Assembly (NCBI RefSeq): GCF_004101785.1
Contig: NZ_CP035130.1
Coordinates: 682,001 to 746,000 of the forward strand
Direction of reading: 5' to 3'
Source of the DNA: Gudongella oleilytica
Lineage (GTDB): Bacteria; Bacillota; Clostridia; Tissierellales; Tissierellaceae
Length of the DNA stretch: 64,000 nucleotides
The notes under the pieces are model-generated. The model was not told where the DNA came from, did not search any database, and saw nothing but the letters and a program-made list of their open reading frames with translations. Below, one piece after another: positions 16,785 to 26,228 of this stretch. Numbering within the stretch: position 1 is the first letter of the stretch; each line of letters starts with the position of its first letter. A program made the position numbers and the translations under genes.

Positions 16785-19700
16785 ATGTGGGGTTATGAGA
16801 AAAGGTTTCTAAAGGGTATCCCAAAGTTCAACCGCTTATATGGATACAAAGTCATCCATGCAGGGGATGATTCCCAATTGGTTATTCTTGAAGATGAAGC
16901 AAAAATCGTAAGAATGATGTATGAAGAGTACCTTCAAGGAAAGACTTTCACGGACATCGCCAGGGCACTAACAGAAGCCGGGGTTAAAACAGCCAAAGGG
17001 AAGGATGTCTGGATAGGCGGTATGATAAAGCATATTTTATCCAACGTCACCTACACAGGGAACAAGCTGACACGTGAGCTGAAAAGAGATTTATTTACGA
17101 ACAAGGTTAATAGTGGTGAACGGGATCAGGTGTTTATTGGGAACACTCATGAACCGATCATTAGCAATGATATTTTCAATCTTGTTCAAAAGAAGCTTGA
17201 GGCCAATACGAAGGAAAGAAAGCCCAGTGAGAAGCGAGAGAAAAACCACATGTCAGGTCGCCTAATTTGCGGAAGATGTGGATACAGTTTTACCATAATT
17301 CACAATAGAGCTTCTCATCACTTTAAGTGTAGCCCAAAAATCATGGGGGTCTGTGATTCTGAACTTTATCGGGATGCGGATATTCGAGAAATGATGCTTA
17401 GAGCAATGTATAAAAAATATGACTTCACCGATGAAGATGTAGTACTTAAGCTGCTGAAAGAACTACAGGTCATCAATCAAAATGATCACTTTGAGTTTCA
17501 TAGGCTTAAGTTTATCACTGAAATTGAAATCGTAAAAAGGCAGCAGGCCATTTCAGATAGATATTCAGCTATTAGCATAGAAAAGATGGAAGAAGAATAC
17601 CGCACCTTTGAAAGCAAGATTGCGAAAATTGAGGATAACAGGTACATCAGAATCGATGCAGTGGAGTGGTTAAAGAAAAACAAGACGCTGGATTCGTTTA
17701 TCGCTAAGGTCACCACTAAAATATTGCGAGCTTGGGTTTCAGATATGACTGCTTATACACGAGATGATTTTTTAGTGCAGTGGATTGACGGAACTCATAC
17801 TGAGATTGGAAACTGCAAGCATTATCTTGTGAAGGATAGAAATAAAAAGAGTCAAAAAACCAGAGATAACAAGAGTCTCAAGACAAAATTCGAACTCACC
17901 GATATTAGTGAAATTAACGAAGGCCAAGGAGAACTTGACCTTTTAAACAATAAAGAAGTTTTGAAACAAGAAGATTATAATCGACCAGAAAATAAATCTA
18001 CGGGAAAGGAGGAGCTTGAGTTGAACTTAAACAGTAATGCAGAAATTATCAAAATTGAGCCTTGGCAAAGGGACTATATTATGAAGAATCTGCACAAAAG
18101 CCTTAGCGCCAACATGATTATGCAGAATGCTTCAGTCCACACGGCAAGCATTAACAAACCTAGACTTAAGACAGCTGCTTACTGCAGAATCTCAACAGAT
18201 TCAGAAGAACAAAAGGTAAGCTTGAAAACCCAAGTAGCCTATTACACTTACCTGATTCTAAAGGATCCCAAATATGAATATGCAGGCATCTATGCCGATG
18301 AAGGTATATCAGGGCGTTCTATGAAAAACCGTACAGAATTTCTCAAACTACTCGAAGAATGTAAAGCCGGGAATGTGGACTTGATCTTAACCAAGTCAAT
18401 TTCACGCTTTAGTAGAAACGCATTAGATTGTCTGGAACAGATCAGGATGCTGAAGTCGCTGCCAAGTCCAGTTTATGTGTATTTTGAGAAAGAGAATATT
18501 CATACAAAAGATGAGAAGAGTGAGCTGATGATTTCTATTTTTGGAAGTATTGCTCAGGAAGAGAGCGTAAACATGGGAGAAGCCATGGCTTGGGGAAAAC
18601 GGAGATATGCTGAACGAGGGATAGTAAACCCCAGTGTTGCACCTTATGGCTTTAGAACGGTCAGAAAAGGTGAATGGGAGGTGGTTGAAGAAGAAGCTAC
18701 GATCATAAGAAGAATTTATCGGATGCTCCTAAGGGGAAAGAGTATTCATGAAATTACAAAGGAACTCTCCATGGAGAAGAAGAAGGGCCCTGGTGGCAAT
18801 GAACAGTGGCATCTTCAAACCATTAGAAATATCTTGAGAAATGAAATCTATAGGGGTAACTACCTTTATCAAAAGGCTTATATCAAGGACACGATCGAGA
18901 AGAAGGTGGTAATGAATCGAGGAGAACTGCCACAGTATCTCATAGAGAATCATCATAAAGCCATTGTCGATAATGAGACCTGGGAGAAGGTGCAGAAGGT
19001 ACTAGATGCTAGAAGAGAAAAATATGAGAATAAAAAGTCCATAGCTTATCCGGAAGATAAAATGAAAAACGCTTCTCTTGAAAACATTTATACCTGTGGA
19101 GAATGTGGAAGTAAAATAGGCCATAGAAGAAGCATCCAGAGCTCTAATGAGATTCATTCCTGGATCTGCACAAAAGCCGCCAAGTCTTTCTTGGTGGACT
19201 CGTGTAAGTCCACAAGCGTATATCAGAAGCACCTGGAGCTGCATTTTATGAAGACTCTTCTCGATATTAAAAAGCATCGTTCTTTCAAAGATGAGGTGCT
19301 CATCTATATACGAACCCAAGAAGTAGATGAAAAGGAAGAGTGGAGAATCAAAGGTATTGATAAACGAATCAAAGATCTTAACAGAGAGCTTTATAATGCG
19401 GTAGACCAGGAGCTTAATAAGAAAGGTCAGGACTCCAAGAAAGTTGATGAGCTCACAGAAAAACTGGTTGATCTTCAAGAGGAATTAAAGGTGTTCAGGG
19501 ACCGAAAGGCAAAGGTTGAGGATCTTAAAGCGGAGCTTGAATGGTTCCTAAAGAAGCTGGAAACCATTGATGATGCTCGAGTAAAAAGAAATGAAGGAAT
19601 AGGCCACGGTGAAGAGATATACTTTAGAGAAGATATTTTTGAAAGAGTAGTAAAGAGTGCACAGCTTTATAGCGATGGAAGGATCGTCTACGAACTAAGC

Positions 19701-20009
19701 CTCGGGATCCAGTGGACCATTGACTTTAAATACAGCGCATTTCAGAAGCTTCTTATAAAGTGGAAAGATAAACAAAGGTCAGAAGAAAAAGAGGCTTATC
19801 TCGAGGGACCGGAAGTTAAAGAACTGCTGGAATTTTGCCAGGAACCTAAGAGCTATTCTGAATTACATGCCTTTATGTGCGAGAGAAAAGAAGTTTCCTA
19901 CAGTTATTTCAGGAAACTGGTGATAAGACCTTTGATGAAGAAAGGAAAGTTGAAGTTCACCATACCAGAAGATGGTATGAATAGGCATCAGCGATACACG
20001 TCAATTTAA
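16785..20009 (+). CDS. Two large serine recombinases in one frame; first one lacks its catalytic domain
   Basis: One frame of 1074 codons. Residues 1-370 are the recombinase domain, zinc ribbon (CGRCG, then CSPKIMGVC) and coiled coil of a large serine recombinase whose catalytic part is lost upstream. From about residue 413 a second, complete one follows: catalytic domain with AYCRISTDSEEQ (nucleophile Ser), YADEGISGRSMKNRTEF and TKSISRFSRN, a recombinase domain, a zinc ribbon (CGECG, then CTKAAKSFLVDSC), coiled coil and a terminal winged helix (LLEFCQEPKSYSELHAFM). TTG 18021 behind AAGGAGGAG is in the same frame, so a 662-residue recombinase is probably made on its own. Such enzymes integrate or excise islands. 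Whether the fused product exists is open. Confidence 0.75.
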   Translation: MWGYEKRFLKGIPKFNRLYGYKVIHAGDDSQLVILEDEAKIVRMMYEEYLQGKTFTDIARALTEAGVKTAKGKDVWIGGMIKHILSNVTYTGNKLTRELKRDLFTNKVNSGERDQVFIGNTHEPIISNDIFNLVQKKLEANTKERKPSEKREKNHMSGRLICGRCGYSFTIIHNRASHHFKCSPKIMGVCDSELYRDADIREMMLRAMYKKYDFTDEDVVLKLLKELQVINQNDHFEFHRLKFITEIEIVKRQQAISDRYSAISIEKMEEEYRTFESKIAKIEDNRYIRIDAVEWLKKNKTLDSFIAKVTTKILRAWVSDMTAYTRDDFLVQWIDGTHTEIGNCKHYLVKDRNKKSQKTRDNKSLKTKFELTDISEINEGQGELDLLNNKEVLKQEDYNRPENKSTGKEELELNLNSNAEIIKIEPWQRDYIMKNLHKSLSANMIMQNASVHTASINKPRLKTAAYCRISTDSEEQKVSLKTQVAYYTYLILKDPKYEYAGIYADEGISGRSMKNRTEFLKLLEECKAGNVDLILTKSISRFSRNALDCLEQIRMLKSLPSPVYVYFEKENIHTKDEKSELMISIFGSIAQEESVNMGEAMAWGKRRYAERGIVNPSVAPYGFRTVRKGEWEVVEEEATIIRRIYRMLLRGKSIHEITKELSMEKKKGPGGNEQWHLQTIRNILRNEIYRGNYLYQKAYIKDTIEKKVVMNRGELPQYLIENHHKAIVDNETWEKVQKVLDARREKYENKKSIAYPEDKMKNASLENIYTCGECGSKIGHRRSIQSSNEIHSWICTKAAKSFLVDSCKSTSVYQKHLELHFMKTLLDIKKHRSFKDEVLIYIRTQEVDEKEEWRIKGIDKRIKDLNRELYNAVDQELNKKGQDSKKVDELTEKLVDLQEELKVFRDRKAKVEDLKAELEWFLKKLETIDDARVKRNEGIGHGEEIYFREDIFERVVKSAQLYSDGRIVYELSLGIQWTIDFKYSAFQKLLIKWKDKQRSEEKEAYLEGPEVKELLEFCQEPKSYSELHAFMCERKEVSYSYFRKLVIRPLMKKGKLKFTIPEDGMNRHQRYTSI
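18005..18023 (+). promoter_or_regulatory. Internal ribosome site and TTG start of the intact recombinase
   Basis: AAAGGAGGAG at 18005-18014 followed by TTG at 18021-18023. The start lies 412 codons inside the long frame, in frame, and just ahead of the second catalytic domain. This marks the true start of the functional recombinase. Confidence 0.65.
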
Positions 20010-20023
20010 TAGACTAAATGAAT

Positions 20024-20071
20024 CAACCAAGAAGCCTTTACTAAAGGAGGTTTTCTTGGTTGTTTTATTTT
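20024..20071 (+). terminator. Intrinsic terminator after the recombinase
   Basis: CAACCAAGAA (20024-20033) pairs with TTCTTGGTTG (20053-20062); a T-rich tract follows. Confidence 0.75.
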
Positions 20072-20189
20072 GGCATTTAAGAAGGTGCTGGAAAATGACA
20101 AAAACTAAGGTTGAAGTGACGAATATCGAGTATAAAATAACAAAATCAGAATAAAAATAATAAAAATGGGTATTAAAATAACAAATACA

Positions 20190-20219
20190 TTGACAAAGTG
20201 AACGCTGAGAGGTTAGAAT
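20190..20219 (+). promoter_or_regulatory. Sigma-A promoter of the ATPase-protease pair
   Basis: TTGACA (20190-20195), 18 bases, TAGAAT (20214-20219). A ribosome site CTGGAGGAATGAG leads to ATG 20243. Confidence 0.65.
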
Positions 20220-20242
20220 ATATATGTCTGGAGGAATGAGAT

Positions 20243-21337
20243 ATGTACACAGAGATTGTGAAAATTATAGAAGGCGGAATGATTGGTGATAAAGAGAAAG
20301 TATATAATTATGCCCAGGTTCTAGCAGAAAACCTAGAAAAATCTGGCGATGCTTCTCTAGCCAAGAAAATACGATCTCTATTAGTGAATAAGAAAACGAG
20401 AATGGCCTCCTTAGATGATTTTTCCACTAAACCGGTGGATTCTGAAAGCCGTATGGATATGGTGGATATCTTCATACCAGATAAATCATTTGAGGTACCG
20501 ATATTGAAGCCTTACATTCATGAAGAGATCGATGAGTTTATTAATAGCTATGGGCAACGGGATGAGATTTTACGAGCTGGAATTGAGATGGTGAGCTCTC
20601 TGTTATTGTATGGGCCACCCGGATGCGGAAAAACAACGGTAGCTAGATTTATCGCATATAAGACAGGGCTACCACTGGTGACCGTAAGACTTGACGGTCT
20701 GGTCTCATCTCTACTTGGGAGCACTGCAAAGAACATTAGAAAAATATTTGACTATGCGTCGAAAGGGGACTGTATCCTGTTCCTTGATGAGTTTGATGTC
20801 GTAGCAAAGCTTAGAGATGACAAGCACGAATTGGGAGAGCTTAAAAGGGTTGTGAACAGTTTGCTTCAAAACATTGATGATTTTAGTCAAAACAGTATTC
20901 TAATTGCAGCTACTAATCATCATGAACTATTAGACCCGGCGGTATGGAGAAGGTTCTCTAAGATCATCACACTAGAGAAACCCAACAGAGATGAGATCAT
21001 GCAGCTAATCAAGCTGCATACAAAAAACCAAAATAGTAATGTGATGGAGAATGAAAAGAAACTGGAAATGCTGGCAGCTGCTTTCGATGGAATTAGTCAT
21101 GCAGATGTTAAAACAGTAGTGAACAACGCGATAAAGAAATCCATTATAAACAAAAAGGAAACGACTCACAATTGGGATATGCTGCAGGAAGTGTATTTAT
21201 ACAGAAACCATAAGATTATCAGCGAGAATGACTTCATTAAATACCTTTTGCAATATGGGGTAACGCAAAAGGAGATAAGCGATAATTATGATTTTTCGAT
21301 TAGGAAGGTGAGAGATGTAGCTAACTCTCCGGAGTAA
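20243..21337 (+). CDS. AAA-family ATPase, IetA-like (defence or plasmid-incompatibility pair)
   Basis: A 364-residue AAA+ protein. After a helical N-terminus, the core has Walker A GPPGCGKTT (residues 123-131), Walker B CILFLDEFD (about 177-185), sensor-1 AATNHHELLD and an arginine pair AVWRRF. The C-terminus carries a small helix-turn-helix-like end (GVTQKEISDNYDFSIRKVRD). It lies 20 bases before a subtilisin-like protease in one transcription unit. An AAA ATPase followed by an S8 protease is the IetA-IetS arrangement, first described for plasmid incompatibility and later reported as an anti-phage system. Expected role: ATP-driven sensing or control of the protease. The assignment rests on family and gene order. 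Confidence 0.82.
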   Translation: MYTEIVKIIEGGMIGDKEKVYNYAQVLAENLEKSGDASLAKKIRSLLVNKKTRMASLDDFSTKPVDSESRMDMVDIFIPDKSFEVPILKPYIHEEIDEFINSYGQRDEILRAGIEMVSSLLLYGPPGCGKTTVARFIAYKTGLPLVTVRLDGLVSSLLGSTAKNIRKIFDYASKGDCILFLDEFDVVAKLRDDKHELGELKRVVNSLLQNIDDFSQNSILIAATNHHELLDPAVWRRFSKIITLEKPNRDEIMQLIKLHTKNQNSNVMENEKKLEMLAAAFDGISHADVKTVVNNAIKKSIINKKETTHNWDMLQEVYLYRNHKIISENDFIKYLLQYGVTQKEISDNYDFSIRKVRDVANSPE

Positions 21338-21357
21338 AAGAAGGGGCGGTGTAAAAA

Positions 21358-23715
21358 ATGGCTGATGAAAGATTACCTATTAAGTTCTTTGCTAAAAGAG
21401 ATGTAGACAATATGCGCGTGGAAGCTGGCGGCGGAGGAGATCCACCGAAGTTCGTATTAAGTCCAGAAGAACTAGAGATTAAGTCGAGAGTTTTTGTTGA
21501 TACATTTCAGGAGTTTAGGACAGAAGTGCTGAAAAAGGAAAGAGAAAATTCTTTAATTCCCGTTGTTTTCAAAACGAAAATTATTGATGATGCAGCAGCA
21601 AAAACCCATCGACGAGAGGTAAGCAACCTGTTTAGGACTGGCACAGATAATAACGTTTTGGGGCTAGCTGATGAAGACGAACTGATCATCAAAGTAGATG
21701 ATTCTCGTGAAGTAGATAAAATTCTTGAGCGTTTGAAGAATACTCAGCGCTATGCCCACGCTTTATCTGCTATTGACAGCATATCTGATTTTGAACCGAT
21801 GATCGATAAGAGCGAAAGTGCTGAGCCTGTTGACTATAAAGTTAAACTTATTGATTTCCAAAACTACGAGCAAAATACAGCCATTAGAAACTACTTTGAA
21901 AGAACAATAAAGCAAATGGGACACGAAGTAATCAGGACCAACTATACATCAAGTCATATAGTCTACAATGTAAAAGGTGTTAACCTTGATGAGTTTATGA
22001 CACTAAATAAAAATGAAATCTTTGAAGCTATATTTTCCATCGAACCTATGCCAAAGTATGCAGTTGCGCTTGATATGGAAGAAGATGATGCAACGATTAA
22101 TATTTCAAGGCCTAAAGAAGGAAAGAAGTATGCAACGGTAGGCATCTTGGATAACGGAATAGCAGGCATACCTCATCTAGAACCATGGCTTGCAGAAGAA
22201 AGCTACACTGCATATCCAGAACCTTATGTAAAAAGGGATCATGGAACCTTTGTTTCTGGAGTCGTTGTCTATGGTGATCACTTGGAAGGTGAGAATTGGG
22301 TAGGAACTGAAGGCGTTAAAGTGCTGGATGCATGTGTTTATCCTGATACTGATAAGGAAGGCATCGAAGAAGATGAGCTAATTCGAAATATACAAGAGGC
22401 TGTAAAAGCCCATCACAGAGATGTGAAAGTGTGGAATCTGTCAATCAGCGTTATCAACGAAGTGGATGAATATAGTTTCTCCGATTTTGCTGTTGCGCTG
22501 GATGCGCTGCAGGATCAGTATGGAGTATTAATCTGTAAGTCTGCGGGAAACTGCAAAAATTTTAAGACAGGCCATCCAAAAGGAAAGATTCATCAAGGTG
22601 CTGATAGTGTAAGGTCAATGGTGGTAGGATCTATAGCACATAAAAAATCCGCACTCGATTTAGCTGATGTTGATAATCCATCCCCATTTACAAGAATTGG
22701 TCGTGGGCCATCCTACATCATTAAGCCAGAAGTAGTACATTATGGCGGAAATGCTGGAGTAGATGCTTCAGGGAGGATGGTGACAACGGGGGTTAAATCA
22801 TTCGGATTGGATGGCGCTATCCGTCAATCGGTAGGGACAAGCTTTTCCACACCTCGTATTGCAGCGCTAGCAGCCGGTTTGCATCAGGAAATGGAAGAGG
22901 AGTTTGATCCGTTATTAATCAAGGCGCTGATGGTTCACTCTGCGAGTTATTCAGAGAATCTAAGTGTTCCAGTAACTGAAAGAGTAAATCAGGTGGGATT
23001 TGGGAAACCACAGCCCGTAAGAGAAATCTTATATAATTCACCTCATGAAGTAACCTTGATCCTACGAGATGAAATTGCAAAGGGTGAGTACATTGATATG
23101 ATGGACTTCCCGATGCCTGATTGTCTTGTGGATGGTGATTACTTCACAGGACAAATCATTGTAACCTTGGTGTACAACCCTATTCTTGACTCAACACAGA
23201 GAGCAGAGTATTGCCAGTCTAATGTGGATATCAAAATGGGTACCTATGATGCGAAGAAGGACAGGGACACATCGAAAAGAAATATCCTTAATCCAGTAGG
23301 ACGAGATGGTTCTCAGAATGTACTTCTTGAAGATTATTACAGCAAGAAGAAAATGAGAAGCAATACGGATGAATTTGCTCTCAAAGAAAGATTGCTGATT
23401 AAATACGGGGATAAGTATTATCCTGTTAAGAAGTATGCAGTTGACTTATCTGAGATGACTGATGGCAATCAACTCAAGTACTTAACGAAGGACAAGAACT
23501 GGTATCTGTACATAAAGGGACTTTACAGAGAACACATCGAAGTTAAGTCTCAAATGGAAGGTACAGTGCCAAGCCAAGAGTTCTGCCTCATTGTAACAAT
23601 CAAGGATCCGACTGGGACAAAGCCTGTATATAATGAAGCAAACCAAAAGCTAAATGAATATAACTTCTGGCACAACAACATCAAGCTCCAAACAGATGTT
23701 ACAATTCGCAACTAG
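21358..23715 (+). CDS. Subtilisin-like S8 serine protease, IetS-like
   Basis: A 785-residue cytosolic-looking protein without a signal peptide. The catalytic triad is visible: Asp in VGILDNGIAG (about residue 264), His in RDHGTFVSG (about 295) and Ser in GTSFSTPRIAALAAG (about 495). An N-terminal region of about 250 residues precedes the protease domain and a beta-rich C-terminal part of about 230 residues follows. GGGGCGGTG leads to ATG 21358. Coupled to the AAA ATPase upstream and closed by a terminator at 23742, the two make a self-contained operon. By analogy with IetAS, cleavage of a cell or phage target upon infection is expected; the target is unknown. Confidence 0.85.
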   Translation: MADERLPIKFFAKRDVDNMRVEAGGGGDPPKFVLSPEELEIKSRVFVDTFQEFRTEVLKKERENSLIPVVFKTKIIDDAAAKTHRREVSNLFRTGTDNNVLGLADEDELIIKVDDSREVDKILERLKNTQRYAHALSAIDSISDFEPMIDKSESAEPVDYKVKLIDFQNYEQNTAIRNYFERTIKQMGHEVIRTNYTSSHIVYNVKGVNLDEFMTLNKNEIFEAIFSIEPMPKYAVALDMEEDDATINISRPKEGKKYATVGILDNGIAGIPHLEPWLAEESYTAYPEPYVKRDHGTFVSGVVVYGDHLEGENWVGTEGVKVLDACVYPDTDKEGIEEDELIRNIQEAVKAHHRDVKVWNLSISVINEVDEYSFSDFAVALDALQDQYGVLICKSAGNCKNFKTGHPKGKIHQGADSVRSMVVGSIAHKKSALDLADVDNPSPFTRIGRGPSYIIKPEVVHYGGNAGVDASGRMVTTGVKSFGLDGAIRQSVGTSFSTPRIAALAAGLHQEMEEEFDPLLIKALMVHSASYSENLSVPVTERVNQVGFGKPQPVREILYNSPHEVTLILRDEIAKGEYIDMMDFPMPDCLVDGDYFTGQIIVTLVYNPILDSTQRAEYCQSNVDIKMGTYDAKKDRDTSKRNILNPVGRDGSQNVLLEDYYSKKKMRSNTDEFALKERLLIKYGDKYYPVKKYAVDLSEMTDGNQLKYLTKDKNWYLYIKGLYREHIEVKSQMEGTVPSQEFCLIVTIKDPTGTKPVYNEANQKLNEYNFWHNNIKLQTDVTIRN

Positions 23716-23741
23716 TATAAGATGTAGCACATAGAAAAACG

Positions 23742-23795
23742 ACCCCACTGAGTAGGCAGATTGAAGTTATCCAGCTACTTGGTGGGGTGTTTTTA
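23742..23795 (+). terminator. Intrinsic terminator
   Basis: ACCCCAC (23742-23748) pairs with GTGGGGT (23782-23788), with AGTA/TACT inside, then TGTTTTT. The spelling CTACTTGGTGGG is shared with terminators near 13685 and 35970. Confidence 0.7.
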
Positions 23796-23833
23796 GATGA
23801 AACAAATGGGATTGACTAAAGCGGAGGGTCTAT

Positions 23834-24445
23834 ATGGACAAAATGAGTATTTTAAATAGTTATATTGAGAAGTGTGATGAGAATATTGAGCAGAAGGATC
23901 AATCTAAAGCAGAAATGCTTATGGATGAAGTGATTGGCGTTTTCGAAGCAGAGATTCCGGATATTAAGTCCCAGCTAACAATGTATGGTTGGGGTGCGCC
24001 TTCTGTTAATTATTTCAAAGACTTAGCGGTGATAAAGGCTATTCTAACAAATTATCGAGCGAATTTAAAACGTGAGGATGACATTAGAGGCGCTGAGTTG
24101 GAAATGCTCAGACTAAAACAGTCTATTTTAAATTTAAATATCAATAACACAAATAATAATGAAGCATTATCGACAGCTAAGGCAAGTGCGGCAGTTAATG
24201 TGACGATAAAACAAACCTTAGAAAGTATTAACAATTTTCCTGAAGATGTCCTTTCAAAAGAAGAAAAAGAAAGTTTAGAGGAAAAAGTAGCTTCTCTTGA
24301 ACTTTTGACTAAAAGCGGGGATAAGGAAAAGGCATCTAAAAAATTGGGATCCATTCTTAAATATGTGGCAGATAAAGGTATTGAAGTGGGAATTGCACTT
24401 CTTCCATACCTTGGGGAAATCTCGAAATTGTTACAAGGGAGCTAG
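23834..24445 (+). CDS. Helical hypothetical protein downstream of the IetAS-like pair
   Basis: A 203-residue, largely helical and acidic protein. GCGGAGGG lies ahead of ATG 23834; the ATG at 23843 is an alternative. Residues 1-80 form one helical unit with LMDEVIGVFEAEIPDIKSQL. A hinge with NNTNNNEAL follows, then a second unit with SKEEKESLEEKVASLE and a hydrophobic end VGIALLPYLGEISKLL that could insert into or sit on a membrane. I do not recognise the family. Its position between a defence pair and a nuclease makes a defence role possible, without proof. Confidence 0.6.
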   Translation: MDKMSILNSYIEKCDENIEQKDQSKAEMLMDEVIGVFEAEIPDIKSQLTMYGWGAPSVNYFKDLAVIKAILTNYRANLKREDDIRGAELEMLRLKQSILNLNINNTNNNEALSTAKASAAVNVTIKQTLESINNFPEDVLSKEEKESLEEKVASLELLTKSGDKEKASKKLGSILKYVADKGIEVGIALLPYLGEISKLLQGS

Positions 24446-24519
24446 AGTGAATAAACTTTACCTTAGGGAAGTTTCTGTAGGATTTTGCAAGTAAATCGAG
24501 TGTAGAGTGGGGTGATGGG

Positions 24520-25956
24520 TTGGCGTATTCATTTAAATTACCATATGGATTAAGAAAAGAAGGGGAAGTCGATAGGCTTTTACATATTTCTGAAATACTA
24601 CCACATGAATCTGGTTTGAGGTGTAATTGTGTTTGTCCAAATTGTGGAGAAAGACTTCAAGCAAGGCTGCCCAAAACTAAAGAAGATTTTACACCTCGGT
24701 TTGCTCATCACAATGCAGATACCTGTGATTATGCTACTGAGACTGCTTTACATATGAAAGCCAAGGAAATAATTGAGAGAGAAAAAAGAATGATTATTCC
24801 TAGAGTAATAGCTTGTTATCATAATCTATCTAAAGAAGTATCTGCTGAACGTGAAGTATCTTTTGACCGTGTTGCGTTAGAACGCCGTGTAGGGAATATT
24901 ATTCCGGATATACTCGCCTATAAAGAAGAGCGTCCTTTAATGATAGAAATAACCATAACTCATGGAATTGATGATGAAAAATTTGAGAAGATTGAAAATT
25001 TAGGAATTTCCACTTTGGAAATTGATCTATCTGATATGGATACAGACTTTGATCCGGAATTTTTGAGAAATCAAATTATCGATAGTACAGAGAACAAATA
25101 CTGGGTTTATAACGCAGTAGAAGAAAAGGAAAAAGAAAGCTTAAAAAAAGAGTACTTACTGATACTCAAAAAGGAAGAAGAAGCCCAGAAGAAAGCAGAA
25201 GAAAAAAGAAAACGGCTTGAAAAATTCCATGAAGAAAAGCGACAGGGCAAAGCCGAGAGAATTAAGAAACTGCTCGATAGTAATTATCAAGAAGAATTGA
25301 GACAAACGTGGGAAAAGGGATTATCATCAGATCCAATCTGGATTAAAGCTTCAAAAGGAATGAACATCTCTTTACATAAAGTTCCTGAGTATATAAATGT
25401 AGAAATTCCTGGAGAGGTTGTTTTTGGATGTGATCGCAGAGTTTGGCAAGCATACATTTTTTATCGTTACGTCAATAATAAGGTGAAACTATTCAGGGAC
25501 AAGACCTACCCTATATCAGTGAAGAGGATTCAGGAAAATGTAAAAGAAGAATTTAAAGGGAGACTAATTTATGATTTAGTATATATGAAAGATGTAGCTG
25601 GTTATAACGATGTACCTGACTTAACTCAAGTGATTTATGATTATTTGAAGAAATTACAAGAATACGGATATCTATTGGAATTGGAAGCGGGCCATATATT
25701 CTATTCCAAGTTTATTGTTCTTGATCCTGATAGCGTGTATGAAATGAGATTTATACCTTTAGAAATGCCTGAGTACAAAAAGATTGAGAATCTAATGAAG
25801 AATTCGGAATGGGATGAATGTAGAGAATTGATAAAAGAGCTATTACTGAAATACAGCCAAAAGGATCATCCTAAGTATTTTGATGCACTTGCTCATTTAT
25901 TTGATTGTGTGATAGCAAGAAGCAGTGGGGCAATTCTTCTTGAACGGGATTTTTAG
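24520..25956 (+). CDS. CoiA-like competence/nuclease family protein
   Basis: A 478-residue protein starting at TTG 24520 with GTGGGGTGA ahead. The N-terminus has a zinc-finger-like set CNCVCPNCGE with FAHHNADTCDYATETALHMK, as in CoiA. A nuclease-like core follows: NIIPDILAYKEERPLMIEIT (about residues 126-145), with the D-x(n)-E-x-T pattern of PD-(D/E)xK enzymes; the usual Lys is replaced by Thr. A long charged coiled coil covers residues 205-250, then an alpha/beta C-terminal part with no known match to me. CoiA acts in transformation; in an island this may be a DNA-processing or defence nuclease. Confidence 0.7.
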   Translation: MAYSFKLPYGLRKEGEVDRLLHISEILPHESGLRCNCVCPNCGERLQARLPKTKEDFTPRFAHHNADTCDYATETALHMKAKEIIEREKRMIIPRVIACYHNLSKEVSAEREVSFDRVALERRVGNIIPDILAYKEERPLMIEITITHGIDDEKFEKIENLGISTLEIDLSDMDTDFDPEFLRNQIIDSTENKYWVYNAVEEKEKESLKKEYLLILKKEEEAQKKAEEKRKRLEKFHEEKRQGKAERIKKLLDSNYQEELRQTWEKGLSSDPIWIKASKGMNISLHKVPEYINVEIPGEVVFGCDRRVWQAYIFYRYVNNKVKLFRDKTYPISVKRIQENVKEEFKGRLIYDLVYMKDVAGYNDVPDLTQVIYDYLKKLQEYGYLLELEAGHIFYSKFIVLDPDSVYEMRFIPLEMPEYKKIENLMKNSEWDECRELIKELLLKYSQKDHPKYFDALAHLFDCVIARSSGAILLERDF

Positions 25957-26140
25957 GATAGATTTATCCAGAAAAGCTACTTAGAAATAGTTTAACTGAA
26001 GAAGATTTCACTCGAGTGTACTTTGGGAGAAGGTTTTTATTTTAATAAATAACAAAAAAATGACCGCTAATTTCTATCGAAACAGGGTCAAAATATTAGG
26101 GTTTATAGCTAATAATTTCATAGAATTTACCTGAATTTTG

Positions 26141-26177
26141 GAGCTCATCTCTTAGCCGAGGTGGGCTCTTATTTTTA
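26141..26177 (+). terminator. Intrinsic terminator
   Basis: GAGCTCATCTC (26141-26151) pairs with GAGGTGGGCTC (26158-26168), followed by TTATTTTT. It resembles the hairpins at 16026 and 16552. Confidence 0.7.
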
Positions 26178-26228
26178 TGCAATCACTTCTATTCATTGAA
26201 TAATTAACGAGCAAAGTCAACCCTGAAT

